Shown here in pieces: positions 1 to 8,248 of a stretch of DNA of 64,000 nt. The translations under genes were made by a program, and so were the position numbers. Origin of the DNA: Gemmatimonas phototrophica (lineage in GTDB: Bacteria > Gemmatimonadota > Gemmatimonadetes > Gemmatimonadales > Gemmatimonadaceae). The stretch is taken from NCBI GenBank assembly GCA_945869195.1, contig CAMBNV010000004.1:124001-188000 (forward strand), read 5' to 3'. The notes below the pieces were generated by a model. It was not told the origin of the DNA and did no database searches. It saw nothing but the letters and a program-made list of their open reading frames with translations. Positions within the stretch are counted from its first letter, which is position 1, and each line of letters begins with the position of its first letter.

Positions 1-43
1 GGAACGCGGTCAGCGCCGCGAGAGTGAAGCCGGGGGTACGCAT
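1..43 (-). CDS. start of a divergent gene, cut by the window edge
   Basis: An ATG on the minus strand opens a frame that reads MRTPGFTLAALTAF before the window ends. The hydrophobic start could be a signal peptide or first membrane helix. The string PGFTLAALTA also resembles the helix start seen in MacB/ADOP-type ABC permeases, which are common in Gemmatimonadota and Acidobacteriota. Only 14 codons are visible, so both the gene and its family are tentative. The 79 bases between it and the following ABC ATPase would hold both promoters. Confidence 0.3.
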   Translation of the reverse strand, partial: MRTPGFTLAALTAF

Positions 44-122
44 CGCCCGTAGTGTCGCGGGACGATGGCACCCACGCCAGCCCCCGTCCCTATATTCTCT
101 GCTTCTCCCTACTCGACGACGG

Positions 123-1088
123 ATGACCGAACTCGCGATTGACATCCGCGGCATCTCCAAGCGTTACGCGGATCATGTCGCCGTCCGCGACCTGAACCTC
201 GCAGTCCCCCGCGGCGCGGTCTACGGACTGCTCGGGCCCAACGGCGCCGGCAAGACGACCACCATTCGGATGATTCTCAACATCATCGGCCCCGACACGG
301 GATCGATCCATCTCCTGGGCCGACCCAATACGGACCGGGCGATCCTCGACCGACTGGGCTACCTGCCGGAGGAGCGCGGACTCTACAAGAAGATGGCGGT
401 ACGCGACGTGCTCCGGTTTCTCGCCGAACTCAAAGGCCTTGACCGTCGCACCGCGGACCTGCGTATCGAGGAGTGGCTCGAGCGGCTCTCACTCCGCTCC
501 GCCGAGAAGGACTGGGGGAAGGCGAAGGTCGAGGAGCTCTCGCGCGGGATGCAACAGAAGGTTCAGTTCATCGGGACACTGTTGCACGACCCGGATCTCG
601 TGATCCTCGACGAGCCCTTCAGCGGCCTCGACCCGATCAATGCGCAGGCACTTAAAGACACCGTGGTCGAGCTCAAGCGCCGAGGCAGGACGGTGATCTT
701 TTCGACGCACCTCATGGACAACGCCGAACGGCTCTGCGACTCGGTCTGCATTATCGCGCGCGGCGAGAAAGTGCTCGACGGTACCGTCGCCTCCGTGAAA
801 GCCGAGAACGCCGGGCGCACCGTCGCACTCGCCCTCGACGGCAGCGCCACGCCCGAGGTCATGGCGGTGCTGCAAGACCGTACACTCGTCGAACGCGTCG
901 ATGATCAGAACCGATTCTTCGAGGTGGAGCTCGTCGCCGGTGCCGATTCACAGACGCTGCTGCGGCGCGTGCTCGAGACTGGCGCGTGTATCCAGCGATT
1001 TGAACGCGTGCAGCCATCGCTGCATCAGATCTTCCTGCAACGAGTCGGCGCTACGGGCGTCGAAGAGGGGATGAGCGGCCATGGGTAA
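123..1088 (+). CDS. ABC transporter ATP-binding protein, NatA-like
   Basis: Cytoplasmic ATPase subunit of an ABC-2 type exporter. Visible motifs are Walker A GPNGAGKTT (near residue 40), signature LSRGMQQK, Walker B LVILDEPFSGLDP and the H-loop FSTHLMD. The roughly 100-residue C-terminal tail is typical of the NatA/COG4152 group. The ATG at 123 is chosen because the longer frame from 24 adds an arginine-rich stretch unlike the family; about 321 residues is normal. The stop overlaps the start of the next gene by 8 bases, so the pair is translationally coupled with its permease. NatA/NatB is known as a sodium exporter in Bacillus; the substrate here cannot be told. Confidence 0.9.
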   Translation: MTELAIDIRGISKRYADHVAVRDLNLAVPRGAVYGLLGPNGAGKTTTIRMILNIIGPDTGSIHLLGRPNTDRAILDRLGYLPEERGLYKKMAVRDVLRFLAELKGLDRRTADLRIEEWLERLSLRSAEKDWGKAKVEELSRGMQQKVQFIGTLLHDPDLVILDEPFSGLDPINAQALKDTVVELKRRGRTVIFSTHLMDNAERLCDSVCIIARGEKVLDGTVASVKAENAGRTVALALDGSATPEVMAVLQDRTLVERVDDQNRFFEVELVAGADSQTLLRRVLETGACIQRFERVQPSLHQIFLQRVGATGVEEGMSGHG

Positions 1089-2418
1089 GCTCTTCGCGGT
1101 CATTCGGCGCGAATACCTCGAGCGCGTCCGCAACAAGTGGTTTGTAATCGTGACCGTCTTCGGGCCGGTCTTCTTCGCCGTCGTCATGATCTTGCCAGCG
1201 TATCTCTCGGTGCGGGGCCTGCGCGACGCGAAGGTCGTGGACCTGCGCGTGGTCGACGCCACCGGCACTGGGCTCGGCGCGCGCGTCGCGCAACGGATCG
1301 CCGATCCGAGGCGCGGGGGGAACCCACCGTCAGGCCCGGATGCCGAGACAACCACCCCACGCCAACTCGTGCGCGTGGACACGGTAAGCGCGGCGAGTCT
1401 CGCGGCCGCCGAGTCCACGCTTGTCCTTGAAGTAATGGCCAACCGGCTCTCCGGCTATCTGATCCTAGACTCAGCAACTCTCGGTAACGGCCAGGCGAGG
1501 TACGCCGGCCGCAACGCGTCGTCGGTCGGCCAGAACGAACAGTTGGAGACCGCCGTGCGCAGCGCCGTCATGGGCATGCGACTCGAGAACGCGGGCGTTG
1601 TGGCCGCGAACGCCGACTCCATCACCCGCCTGCGCGTGAACGTCGCTGCCGTGCGCATCACGGACTCCGGCAAGAGCGGCTCCGGCGTGGGCGGAATCAT
1701 CTTTGGCGGCGTCATTGCCTTCATGCTCTATATCGCCATCATCCTCTACGGCCAGGCGATCTTGCGCGGCGTACTTGAGGAGAAGACGACACGCGTCGCC
1801 GAGGTGATCCTCGCGAGTGTGAAGCCGGACATCTTGCTCGCGGGCAAGGTGATCGGCGTTGGCGCGGTTGGGCTCACGCAGTTTGGCATCTGGATCGCGA
1901 GCGCGCTCTTCTTCTGGGGCGAGCGCACGCGTCTGATCGGTGCGATCGTCGGGCCCAGCGCGGCCACCGCGCCGACCGGATTTGACTTCCCTAGTATCGA
2001 GCCATTCACGATCGTCGCGTTGGTGCTCTTCTTTATTTTCGGATACACCCTCTACGCGTCACTCTTTGCCGCCGTCGGAGCGATGGTGGGCACGCAAGAA
2101 GAGGCCAACCAGGCCGTGCAGCCTGTCATGATGATCCTCGTCTTCTCCGTCATCTTCGTGCAGCCCGTCATGACTAACCCGACCGGCCGCCTCGCTGAGG
2201 TGCTGAGCCTAATCCCGTTCTCAGCACCGATTATCATGCCGCTACGGATGACTGCGACGCCGGTGCCGGCGCTCATCGTCATGGCGTCGCTCGGGGGAGT
2301 CCTCGTCACCGCCCTTGGCGCGATCTGGCTCTCGGCACGCATCTATCGCGTCGGGTTGCTCATGTACGGCAAACGACCAACGCTGCGCGAGCTCTGGCGC
2401 TGGGTGCGGCAGTCGTAG
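1081..2418 (+). CDS. ABC-2 type transporter permease, NatB-like
   Basis: Membrane subunit partnering the ATPase just upstream (8-base overlap). One N-terminal membrane helix (VIVTVFGPVFFAVVMILPAY) is followed by an extracytoplasmic domain of about 160 residues, then a block of five or six helices from about residue 200 (FGGVIAFMLYIAIILYGQAI, FTIVALVLFFIFGYTLYASL, VMMILVFSVIFVQPVM). This layout matches the NatB/COG1668 permeases. The substrate is unknown. A strong hairpin follows the stop codon. Confidence 0.88.
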   Translation: MGKLFAVIRREYLERVRNKWFVIVTVFGPVFFAVVMILPAYLSVRGLRDAKVVDLRVVDATGTGLGARVAQRIADPRRGGNPPSGPDAETTTPRQLVRVDTVSAASLAAAESTLVLEVMANRLSGYLILDSATLGNGQARYAGRNASSVGQNEQLETAVRSAVMGMRLENAGVVAANADSITRLRVNVAAVRITDSGKSGSGVGGIIFGGVIAFMLYIAIILYGQAILRGVLEEKTTRVAEVILASVKPDILLAGKVIGVGAVGLTQFGIWIASALFFWGERTRLIGAIVGPSAATAPTGFDFPSIEPFTIVALVLFFIFGYTLYASLFAAVGAMVGTQEEANQAVQPVMMILVFSVIFVQPVMTNPTGRLAEVLSLIPFSAPIIMPLRMTATPVPALIVMASLGGVLVTALGAIWLSARIYRVGLLMYGKRPTLRELWRWVRQS

Positions 2419-2439
2419 GTCGAATCGACGTAGGCCTGA

Positions 2440-2477
2440 AACGAAAAGGGCGCCTCCCGAGGGGCGCCCTTTTCGTT
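2440..2477. terminator. bidirectional hairpin terminator between convergent genes
   Basis: Perfect 15-base arms (AACGAAAAGGGCGCC and its complement) enclose an 8-base loop. The AAAA/TTTT ends lie inside the stem, so it can work on both strands. It separates the ABC permease (plus) from the bacilliredoxin (minus). Confidence 0.85.
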
Positions 2478-2524
2478 CCCCCAGTACTCGCCCGCGTGAC
2501 GCGGCCGAGTGTTGCTCCTGAAGT

Positions 2525-2962
2525 TCAGGTCGCGTTGCTCGCCGCTATGCAGTGGGTGTCGAACGCCTTGGTCAGATCGGACGCGATCGATTCAACGCTG
2601 CGTCCCTCGATCTGCCACCGCTCGACCATGTACACCAACTTGCCATCGCGCAGCAGGCCAATGCTCGGCGAGCTCGGAGCGTAGCCCGTGAAGTAGCCGC
2701 GCGCCTGGCGCGTCGCGTCGGCATCGTTGCCCGCGAAGACCGTGAACAGCCGGTCTGGCTTCACCGCATGCGCCAGCGCGCTCGCGATGGCCGGGCGCAG
2801 GTTGCGCGCCGCACAGCCGCAGACCGAGTTCACCACGACGAGGCGCGTGCCGGGCCCATCCTTCAGCGCCTCATCAACCGCATCAGCCGAACGGAGTTCT
2901 TCGAGGCCGAGACGGGTGAGCTCTTCGCGCATCGGGGAGACAAAACGTTCGTCGTACATCAT
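2525..2962 (-). CDS. BrxA/BrxB family bacilliredoxin
   Basis: About 145 residues. It starts MMYDERFVSPMREELTRLG and carries the characteristic CGC active site in NSVCGCAARN, as in YphP/YqiW (formerly DUF1094). These thioredoxin-fold proteins reduce mixed disulfides, in Firmicutes those formed with bacillithiol; homologues are also common in Bacteroidota and Gemmatimonadota-type genomes. The start is placed at the double ATG because residues further upstream overlap the GroES-like gene and are arginine-rich non-homologous sequence. TATCTC lies 6 bases before the ATG, in the leaderless-type position noted elsewhere in this window. Confidence 0.9.
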   Translation of the reverse strand: MMYDERFVSPMREELTRLGLEELRSADAVDEALKDGPGTRLVVVNSVCGCAARNLRPAIASALAHAVKPDRLFTVFAGNDADATRQARGYFTGYAPSSPSIGLLRDGKLVYMVERWQIEGRSVESIASDLTKAFDTHCIAASNAT

Positions 2963-3038
2963 GAGCGTGAGATAGGAGAAGGGGGGAAACAGACGGAAGC
3001 ACCAAGACGGCTGGTCAACATCCAGCCTCCATCCGTCA

Positions 3039-3398
3039 TCACTCGCGGGACAACGCCAGAATCGCAGCCTGCGGAACGACGAGATACCGCTCGTTCTCGA
3101 ACGTGATCTCCACGGCGGCTTTTCTGAAGAAGATCGCATAGTCGCCCACGTGCGCCTGCATGGGGACGAAGCGCGTTTCTTTGGACGCGCCGATGCGCCA
3201 GGGCTCGTCGAGATGATCGCTTACCTCGGGCAGTGGATATCCCGGGCCGGTCGCAATGATCTTGCCGCCCTGCACCGCCTGGTTCTCGACGGCCGTCGCT
3301 GGCAGATACAGTCCGACCTTCGTGCGCTCCTCGCCCTCTTCGAGCTTGATGAGCACGCGATCGCCAACGATTACAAGTTCCTTGCGGCCTTTGTGCAT
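3039..3398 (-). CDS. GroES-like co-chaperonin family protein
   Basis: 119 residues with a Cpn10 beta-barrel pattern: VGDRVLIKLEEGEERTKVGLYLP at the N-terminus (compare the GroES DRV.vk.....T.gGi.lP pattern), then GKIIATGPG and VGDYAIFFRKAAVEITFENE near the end. It is longer than the normal 95-97 residues because of an insert around residues 50-75. No groEL is adjacent, so it is probably a second, specialised GroES paralogue. TAGATT lies 9 bases before the ATG and may be its promoter. It sits between the M24 peptidase and bacilliredoxin genes on the same strand. Confidence 0.8.
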   Translation of the reverse strand: MHKGRKELVIVGDRVLIKLEEGEERTKVGLYLPATAVENQAVQGGKIIATGPGYPLPEVSDHLDEPWRIGASKETRFVPMQAHVGDYAIFFRKAAVEITFENERYLVVPQAAILALSRE

Positions 3399-3407
3399 AC
3401 AAGAACA

Positions 3408-3413
3408 AATCTA
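3408..3413 (-). promoter_or_regulatory. candidate -10 element TAGATT before the GroES-like gene
   Basis: TAGATT on the minus strand, 9 bases before the ATG, with no purine-rich ribosome binding site between. The same hexamer precedes several other start codons in this window. It lies in the gap and the last bases before the M24 peptidase stop codon. Confidence 0.4.
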
Positions 3414-3419
3414 TCAGGT

Positions 3420-4862
3420 TCAGCGAACAAGAAACAGTCTGTCTTGCCGTCGGAGCGCCCAGACTGCGCGACCGTTGGCGGGGATCACCATGTCCTCCTC
3501 CTGCGCCATCCGCACCAGCTGCCCGCCCCACTCGGGGACCGGTGTCGTCGCTTGCAGTTCGACTGAAAACCACATATTCGCAATCGTCTTCGCGTCGCCG
3601 CGGCCCGGAACACCGTCCTGGTAGTCCCAGAGTCCGACGAGCGGTCCGGCACCGTGGCCATGCTTGCCAATCGGATGAGAGTAGAAGGTGCCGTCGATCC
3701 CCGCGGCGCGCATGCGCGCCTTCGTCGCGGCGAGCACCTCGTTGCCGGTGCGACCCGGTCGCAGCTCCTCAAGGGTGAAGTCCTGCATACGGTTCGCGTT
3801 TCGGAGCGCAACGGCCAGGCCTGCCGGCGCGTCGGACTCGCCGGGGAGGAGTACGTACGCGTCGTGTTGGGTGTCAGTATTCAGACCGAGCGCGGTGATG
3901 CCGACGTCACAGTGCAGCACGTCGCCTCGCAGGATTAGCGGGTCGTCACCAAGCTCCGTCTGGCGCACACCTTTTCGCTGCACGTCGACGCTCGGTTGGA
4001 ACCAGGTCCCGAGCCCGAGGTCGTTCACCTGCTGGCGCCACCACCAGACGAGATCGCTCGTCCGCGTCACGCCAGGCGTGATCACCTCGGCGGAGAACAT
4101 TCGCTGCGTGAGCTCCCACACAAGCGACTGGAGGTTGGTGTAGAACTCCACCTCTCCGGGGAGCCGCGTCGCGATCATCTCGAGCGCGAGTGCCTCGGCG
4201 GGCCGAAACCGCGAGGTAAAGGCCGGGCCGAGTGCCTCGGTCATCCCGTCGCGCTCTCCCGCCGTGAGGCCGTCACTGAACGCGAACGTCCGGGAGATGT
4301 TGACCGCGATGACCTTGGGCTGGCGCTCCTCGAGTACCTGTTTGAGGACCTGCCATTGCTCGTCCCCCCAGAGCTCGGCCTGACGCCCACTGTTGTCGCC
4401 AGCGACGGCTTTCATGGCCCGGCGCGCCTCGTAGACGCCACCCTGCGAGGTACCACCAAGGGCGATGCGTTCCACGCAGGAGCCATCGCCCGGATCGCCA
4501 CGGCCAGCCGCAGCGCATCGGTCGTAGAACACATAGATCGTCCGGCGACGCGCCGAGAACGTCGTCGGCGAGACGATCGACGAAAAGACAGGATCCTCGT
4601 GGTACTCACGCATTGGCACCACCCAGGCGTCGACGCCATGCTTACGCATGAGGGCGGGAAGGACGGTGCGCATGCGTTGATCGAGCCAGCGCTGTTGGAC
4701 GTCCGCCTGCTCGCGCAGTGTGCCGAACGGGCGGCGCGGCGCAGCCACCTGCGCCTGGGCCTGCGCCTGCGCAGGCGGTGCAATGCACGAGAGCACACTC
4801 ATTGCGACGGCGCCTGTCGCCGCACGGCGCACCAGGCGAAGGAGTGACATTCGGATCATCAT
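3420..4862 (-). CDS. secreted M24 family (Xaa-Pro aminopeptidase-like) metallopeptidase
   Basis: 480 residues with a signal peptide ending near APPAQAQA. An N-terminal creatinase-like domain precedes the pita-bread catalytic domain. The expected five metal ligands can be traced: Asp in HCDVGI, Asp in TQHDAY, His in GHGAGP, Glu in WFSVELQ and Glu in QEEDMVI. It would act on peptides outside the cytoplasm. The ATG overlaps the stop of the upstream membrane protein (ATGA-type), so it belongs to the signal peptidase operon. Specificity for Xaa-Pro is inferred from the family only. Confidence 0.88.
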   Translation of the reverse strand: MMIRMSLLRLVRRAATGAVAMSVLSCIAPPAQAQAQAQVAAPRRPFGTLREQADVQQRWLDQRMRTVLPALMRKHGVDAWVVPMREYHEDPVFSSIVSPTTFSARRRTIYVFYDRCAAAGRGDPGDGSCVERIALGGTSQGGVYEARRAMKAVAGDNSGRQAELWGDEQWQVLKQVLEERQPKVIAVNISRTFAFSDGLTAGERDGMTEALGPAFTSRFRPAEALALEMIATRLPGEVEFYTNLQSLVWELTQRMFSAEVITPGVTRTSDLVWWWRQQVNDLGLGTWFQPSVDVQRKGVRQTELGDDPLILRGDVLHCDVGITALGLNTDTQHDAYVLLPGESDAPAGLAVALRNANRMQDFTLEELRPGRTGNEVLAATKARMRAAGIDGTFYSHPIGKHGHGAGPLVGLWDYQDGVPGRGDAKTIANMWFSVELQATTPVPEWGGQLVRMAQEEDMVIPANGRAVWALRRQDRLFLVR

Positions 4863-5368
4863 GAGCGGGGTTGGGGCGAGGGTTTTCGCGGCAAGAGTAC
4901 GAGACGCACGAGCGTGGACACGAACGCGAGCATAAGCGCAAAAAACACGATGCCAACGAATCGGACGCTCAGGATTTTGAGCGCCGAAATCTGCCAGTCC
5001 TCGATCGTCGCGGTGACGCTTCCTATGCGTTCGAGCCCACTCACAGTGAGGGCGAGGCTCACCGTGACCTCCGTGGCGGCCTCGAGCAGCGCGAACAGCG
5101 GCGCCCGCCAGACCCAGCTGCGCACGGGATAGTTACCGATATGCAGGGTCGCGAGCAGGAAAAGGATCCCCACGCCGCCGAGAAAGGTGCCGGCAATCCA
5201 GAGCCAGCTGTTGCTCCACCCAGCCTGCAGGATGAGCACACGGTAGAGTCGCAGCGTCGCGCCGGTGAGGAGGCCCATCGCGACAACGTTGAGCGAGAGC
5301 GTTCGGACGAACGTCGGTTCTTCCAGATCGAGATGACTCAGGACCATCGTCGGACGAAGGAGCGGCAT
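4859..5368 (-). CDS. hypothetical multi-helix membrane protein
   Basis: About 169 residues with four or so hydrophobic helices (LNVVAMGLLTGATLRLYRVL, LWIAGTFLGGVGILFLLATL, and a C-terminal IVFFALMLAFVSTLVRLVLL) and a basic tail. I do not recognise the family. The start at 5368 follows the RidA-like stop by about a dozen bases; 5347 is an alternative ATG. Its stop overlaps the start of the M24 peptidase, so it is part of one operon from lepB to the peptidase. Confidence 0.7.
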   Translation of the reverse strand: MPLLRPTMVLSHLDLEEPTFVRTLSLNVVAMGLLTGATLRLYRVLILQAGWSNSWLWIAGTFLGGVGILFLLATLHIGNYPVRSWVWRAPLFALLEAATEVTVSLALTVSGLERIGSVTATIEDWQISALKILSVRFVGIVFFALMLAFVSTLVRLVLLPRKPSPQPRS

Positions 5369-5381
5369 CAGGGCGATCCGG

Positions 5382-5882
5382 TCAGGCGGTGGCGATGCAT
5401 TCGATCTCGACGCGGGCACCGAGCGCGAGTCCGTTGGCACCGAGCGCACTCCGCGCCGGAAGGCGGCCCGGCGTGAAGTAGCTGCGGTAGATCGTGTTCA
5501 TGCGGTCCCACTCGCTCATGTCGGCCATCATCACGGTGCACTTCACGACTTTGTCCATCGACGAGCCGACCGCCGCAAGCGTGGTGCGAATGTTCTCCAG
5601 CGTCTGCTTCGTTTCGGCTTCAATCCCGCCTGGCACAAGCGCATTGCCGGTCGCGGAGGCGCCATCGGTGCCAATCTGCCCCGAGAGGAAGATCAGGTTC
5701 CCTACGCGCACCGCCGGAGAGAACGGCCGCGTGGGCACGCCGAATGGGGTGAGGTACCGCACGGTGTCTCCCGCGGAGACGACGCGGACCAGGCGTTCGA
5801 TGCGATCCGCGCGGACGGCATGGCAGCCGGTGCCGGTCAAGGCCGCCGCGAGTAGGAACGGAAGCACGAGTCGACGAGTCAT
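5382..5882 (-). CDS. RidA-family protein with a lipoprotein signal
   Basis: 166 residues. The C-terminal ~120 residues are a RidA/YjgF/Rid domain: FSPAVRVGNLIFLSGQIG, then TLENIRTTLAAVGSSMDKVVK and PARSALGANGLALGARVEIE, including the Arg of the ARSAL segment that binds the substrate carboxylate in enamine/imine deaminases. The N-terminus MTRRLVLPFLLAAALTGTGC looks like a lipoprotein signal with lipobox TGTGC. RidA proteins are normally cytoplasmic, so an exported version is unusual. The ATG at 5882 overlaps the lepB stop (ATGA). Confidence 0.85.
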   Translation of the reverse strand: MTRRLVLPFLLAAALTGTGCHAVRADRIERLVRVVSAGDTVRYLTPFGVPTRPFSPAVRVGNLIFLSGQIGTDGASATGNALVPGGIEAETKQTLENIRTTLAAVGSSMDKVVKCTVMMADMSEWDRMNTIYRSYFTPGRLPARSALGANGLALGARVEIECIATA

Positions 5883-6727
5883 TTGAACCAGTGCCCTATG
5901 CGGGACCAGCGGATGTCGGTGAGGGCGGGCCACGGACGGTCGGAGTCGTCCGCGTTCCATGAGTAGTACACGAACAGGGGGCGGCCGCGCACGTTCGCCC
6001 GCGGCACGAAGCTCCAGAACCGGCTGTCCTTCGAGTTATGGCGGTTGTCGCCCATCATCCAGTAGTGCCCGGGGGGGACGACGAGTGGGCCCCAGTCGTC
6101 CACCGTTGGCTGCTCAGGCGCGGGACCGAAACGCGACTCTGTGAGCTGCACGCGCTTTTGCCAGTCGAACAGAGGGTCGACCGCGTCGCCCGGCGTTCCG
6201 GGAAGCGTCGCGACATCGCTCGGTTGCTGTGGGTTCCCGTTGAGGTGGACCACGCCGTTACGCGAATGCAGCGTGTCGCCCGGCATCCCGACGAGCCGCT
6301 TCACGAGGATCGGCGTCGGGTCCCAGGGCTGGTCGATCTGCAACGGGGAGATAAACACGACAATGTCGCCGCGCTCGGGATCGGCATATCCAGGAAGGTT
6401 GATCTCGGTGAACGGAAGGTGCGGGCCAAAACGCAGCTTGTTCACGAAGAGCCAGTCGCCAATGAGCATCGACGGAATCATTGAACCCGACGGGATGCGA
6501 TACGCCTCGACGAGGAAGGTGCGGAGAATCAGAAAGAGCGCGATCGTCATCGCGATCGACTTGAACGCCTCCCAGATCCGCGGCGGCGAGAACTTCGCGC
6601 CGCCACCGGTACGGCCGCCGGTGCGACTGCGGGCGTCGGCCACGGAGCCGGTGGACTTCTCGAGTTTACTGGGTCTGGTCGCGGCCACGTCGGATCGGAA
6701 AAGGGGAACGGAGGCGCAACCCACCAC
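5879..6727 (-). CDS. lepB: signal peptidase I
   Basis: Membrane serine peptidase that removes Sec/Tat signal peptides. The catalytic Ser is in PSGSMIPSM and the general-base Lys in VKRLVGMPGD; RGDIVVF and the C-terminal GDNRHNSKDSR box are also present. One membrane helix (SIAMTIALFLILRTFLVEA) precedes the catalytic domain. Up to 282 residues; the start is uncertain because the first 40 residues are low-complexity and poorly conserved. It heads an operon with the RidA-like lipoprotein, a membrane protein and the M24 peptidase. Confidence 0.93.
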   Translation of the reverse strand: MVGCASVPLFRSDVAATRPSKLEKSTGSVADARSRTGGRTGGGAKFSPPRIWEAFKSIAMTIALFLILRTFLVEAYRIPSGSMIPSMLIGDWLFVNKLRFGPHLPFTEINLPGYADPERGDIVVFISPLQIDQPWDPTPILVKRLVGMPGDTLHSRNGVVHLNGNPQQPSDVATLPGTPGDAVDPLFDWQKRVQLTESRFGPAPEQPTVDDWGPLVVPPGHYWMMGDNRHNSKDSRFWSFVPRANVRGRPLFVYYSWNADDSDRPWPALTDIRWSRIGHWFK

Positions 6728-6776
6728 GCGGCCGCGCGCACCAGTGGAATCTGCCCCGACGAACCCCAGAATACGA

Positions 6777-6804
6777 GAGGGGCGCGCCTCGCGGCGCGCC
6801 CCTC
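6777..6804 (-). terminator. GC-rich hairpin after the SWIB gene
   Basis: GAGGGGCGCGCC, a TCGC loop and the exact complement, with no T-run. It lies downstream of the SWIB-domain gene and before lepB on the minus strand, so it probably separates the two transcripts. Confidence 0.6.
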
Positions 6805-6829
6805 CCGGTCCAGCACGTTCAAGTCGTGG

Positions 6830-7168
6830 TTACTTGACGCACTTGGAAACGAGCTTCGTCATCTCGAACATCGAGACCTGCGCCTTGCCACCGAAGACGA
6901 GCTTCAGCTTGTCGTCGGCGTTGATGTTCCGGCGGTTCTTCTTGTCCTGCAGGTTGTTCTTCTTGATGTAGGCCCAGAGCTTCTTGGTGAGCTCAGTGCG
7001 CGGCAGCGGCGCGGCACCAACGACGGCGGCGAGCTTCTCGTTCGGCGTCACCGGCTTCATGAACGCAGCGTTCGGCTTCCGCTTCGCGGCCTTCTTCACG
7101 ACCTTCTTCGCGGCCTTCTTCACGACTTTCTTCGCGGCCTTCTTCGCGGTCTTCTTCTTCGCGGCCAT
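6830..7168 (-). CDS. SWIB/MDM2 domain protein with a Lys/Ala-rich tail
   Basis: 112 residues. The first ~32 are repeats of the AKKVVKKAAKK type, resembling histone H1 tails. Residues 36-112 form a SWIB domain: FMKPVTPNEKLAAVVG, ELTKKLWAYIKKNNLQDKKN and INADDKLKLVFG. SWIB is a chromatin-remodelling fold in eukaryotes, also found in Chlamydiae and several other bacterial phyla, where it probably binds or compacts DNA. A good ribosome binding site (CGAGGAG) lies about 8 bases before the ATG. It is followed by a hairpin. Confidence 0.9.
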   Translation of the reverse strand: MAAKKKTAKKAAKKVVKKAAKKVVKKAAKRKPNAAFMKPVTPNEKLAAVVGAAPLPRTELTKKLWAYIKKNNLQDKKNRRNINADDKLKLVFGGKAQVSMFEMTKLVSKCVK

Positions 7169-7329
7169 TCTAGAAATCTCCTCGAAATAAAGTGATGATC
7201 GCGCTTGCTACGCCCGGTCGAGTCGTGCGCGATCTGCTCTCGAAAGTAAGACACTTCCCCTCTGGCGCAATAGGGCTGCCCTCGACGGTCCCTCGAGTAG
7301 CCCCCCCACGCCCCCTCTGGGCGCGGCCC

Positions 7330-8232
7330 TCATGCGTCGAGAAATCCTTCGAGGAGTGCGATCATCCGCGTATCCGCCGGGTCGGCGGTGACGTCGTCCT
7401 CGACCACTATTTTTCGCGCGGCTGGCGTCTCGAGAATCAGCGGAATCCCCTCTGAAAACGGGTCATTCACCAACCAGCGGAACGGCTCCGCGCCAATCGC
7501 GCCCTCACCGAGGAGTGCGTGTCTATCCTTGTTCGAGGCGAACGGGTGCTGACTGTCGTTCAGGTGGAAGAAGGCGGGTCGTTCCCCTATGGTGCGCTCG
7601 AAGTGCGCAAGGAGCTCGTGCTGTGCATCGCGGGTGGTGTGGAGGTCGTGCCCGGCCGCGAACAGATGGCAGGTGTCGAGCCCGTATCCCGTGCGGTGAC
7701 GCAGCGCCGGCGGCACCTGGGCGAGCATCAGGGCGATCTCCTCGGCGGTCCGACCCATGGTGTGGCCCGCACCGGCGGTGTTCTCGATGAGCACCCGCGT
7801 CCCATTCACTTCGCGCACCTGCTTGAGCGCGTGACAGATCGCCTGCCCGACTCGCACCGCGGCCTCCTGCGGGTCGCCGTCTCCCGCGGACCCCGGATGA
7901 AAGCAACAGCCCCACGCGCCGAGCACCGTCGTGCGCTCAAGTTCCTTCGCCAGACCCGCACGCGCGCGCAGCGCCTTCGGTTCCTCGGGCGACGCGGTGT
8001 TGAGCACAAACGCCGCATGCACCAACACGTGCTCCCGCGCGATACCTACCGCGTCGAGTACCTCGTGCATCTTCGCGGCCTTCTCTGGCTTGAGCGAGAC
8101 CTTGTCGTTGTAGTAGGTTGGCGGCGCGGTGAAGAGTTGCATCGCCCGCGCGCCCGCGGCGGCGGCCCGGCGCACCGCCATGGGGAGTCCGCCCTCGTCA
8201 GCAGGATGTACACCAAATATCCGTGGACTCAT
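7330..8232 (-). CDS. nfo: endonuclease IV-like AP endonuclease (deoxyribonuclease IV)
   Basis: 300-residue TIM-barrel protein of AP endonuclease family 2, which cuts DNA 5' of abasic sites. All zinc-ligand segments known from E. coli Nfo can be matched: LVHAAF (His), FHPGS (His), LIENTAG (Glu), LDTCHLFAAGHD (Asp, His), FHLNDSQ (His), DRHALLGEG (Asp, His) and LILETP (Glu). The N-terminal GVHPADEGG differs from the usual GAHVS.AGG. A perfect AGGAGG lies 5 bases before the ATG. Confidence 0.9.
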   Translation of the reverse strand: MSPRIFGVHPADEGGLPMAVRRAAAAGARAMQLFTAPPTYYNDKVSLKPEKAAKMHEVLDAVGIAREHVLVHAAFVLNTASPEEPKALRARAGLAKELERTTVLGAWGCCFHPGSAGDGDPQEAAVRVGQAICHALKQVREVNGTRVLIENTAGAGHTMGRTAEEIALMLAQVPPALRHRTGYGLDTCHLFAAGHDLHTTRDAQHELLAHFERTIGERPAFFHLNDSQHPFASNKDRHALLGEGAIGAEPFRWLVNDPFSEGIPLILETPAARKIVVEDDVTADPADTRMIALLEGFLDA

Positions 8233-8248
8233 CGGGCCTCCTGGTCAG

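Noticed and set aside
7072-7160. Repeated AAGAAGGCCGC-like units, considered as a DNA repeat array
   Set aside because: They encode the Lys/Ala tail of the SWIB protein in frame and need no other explanation.
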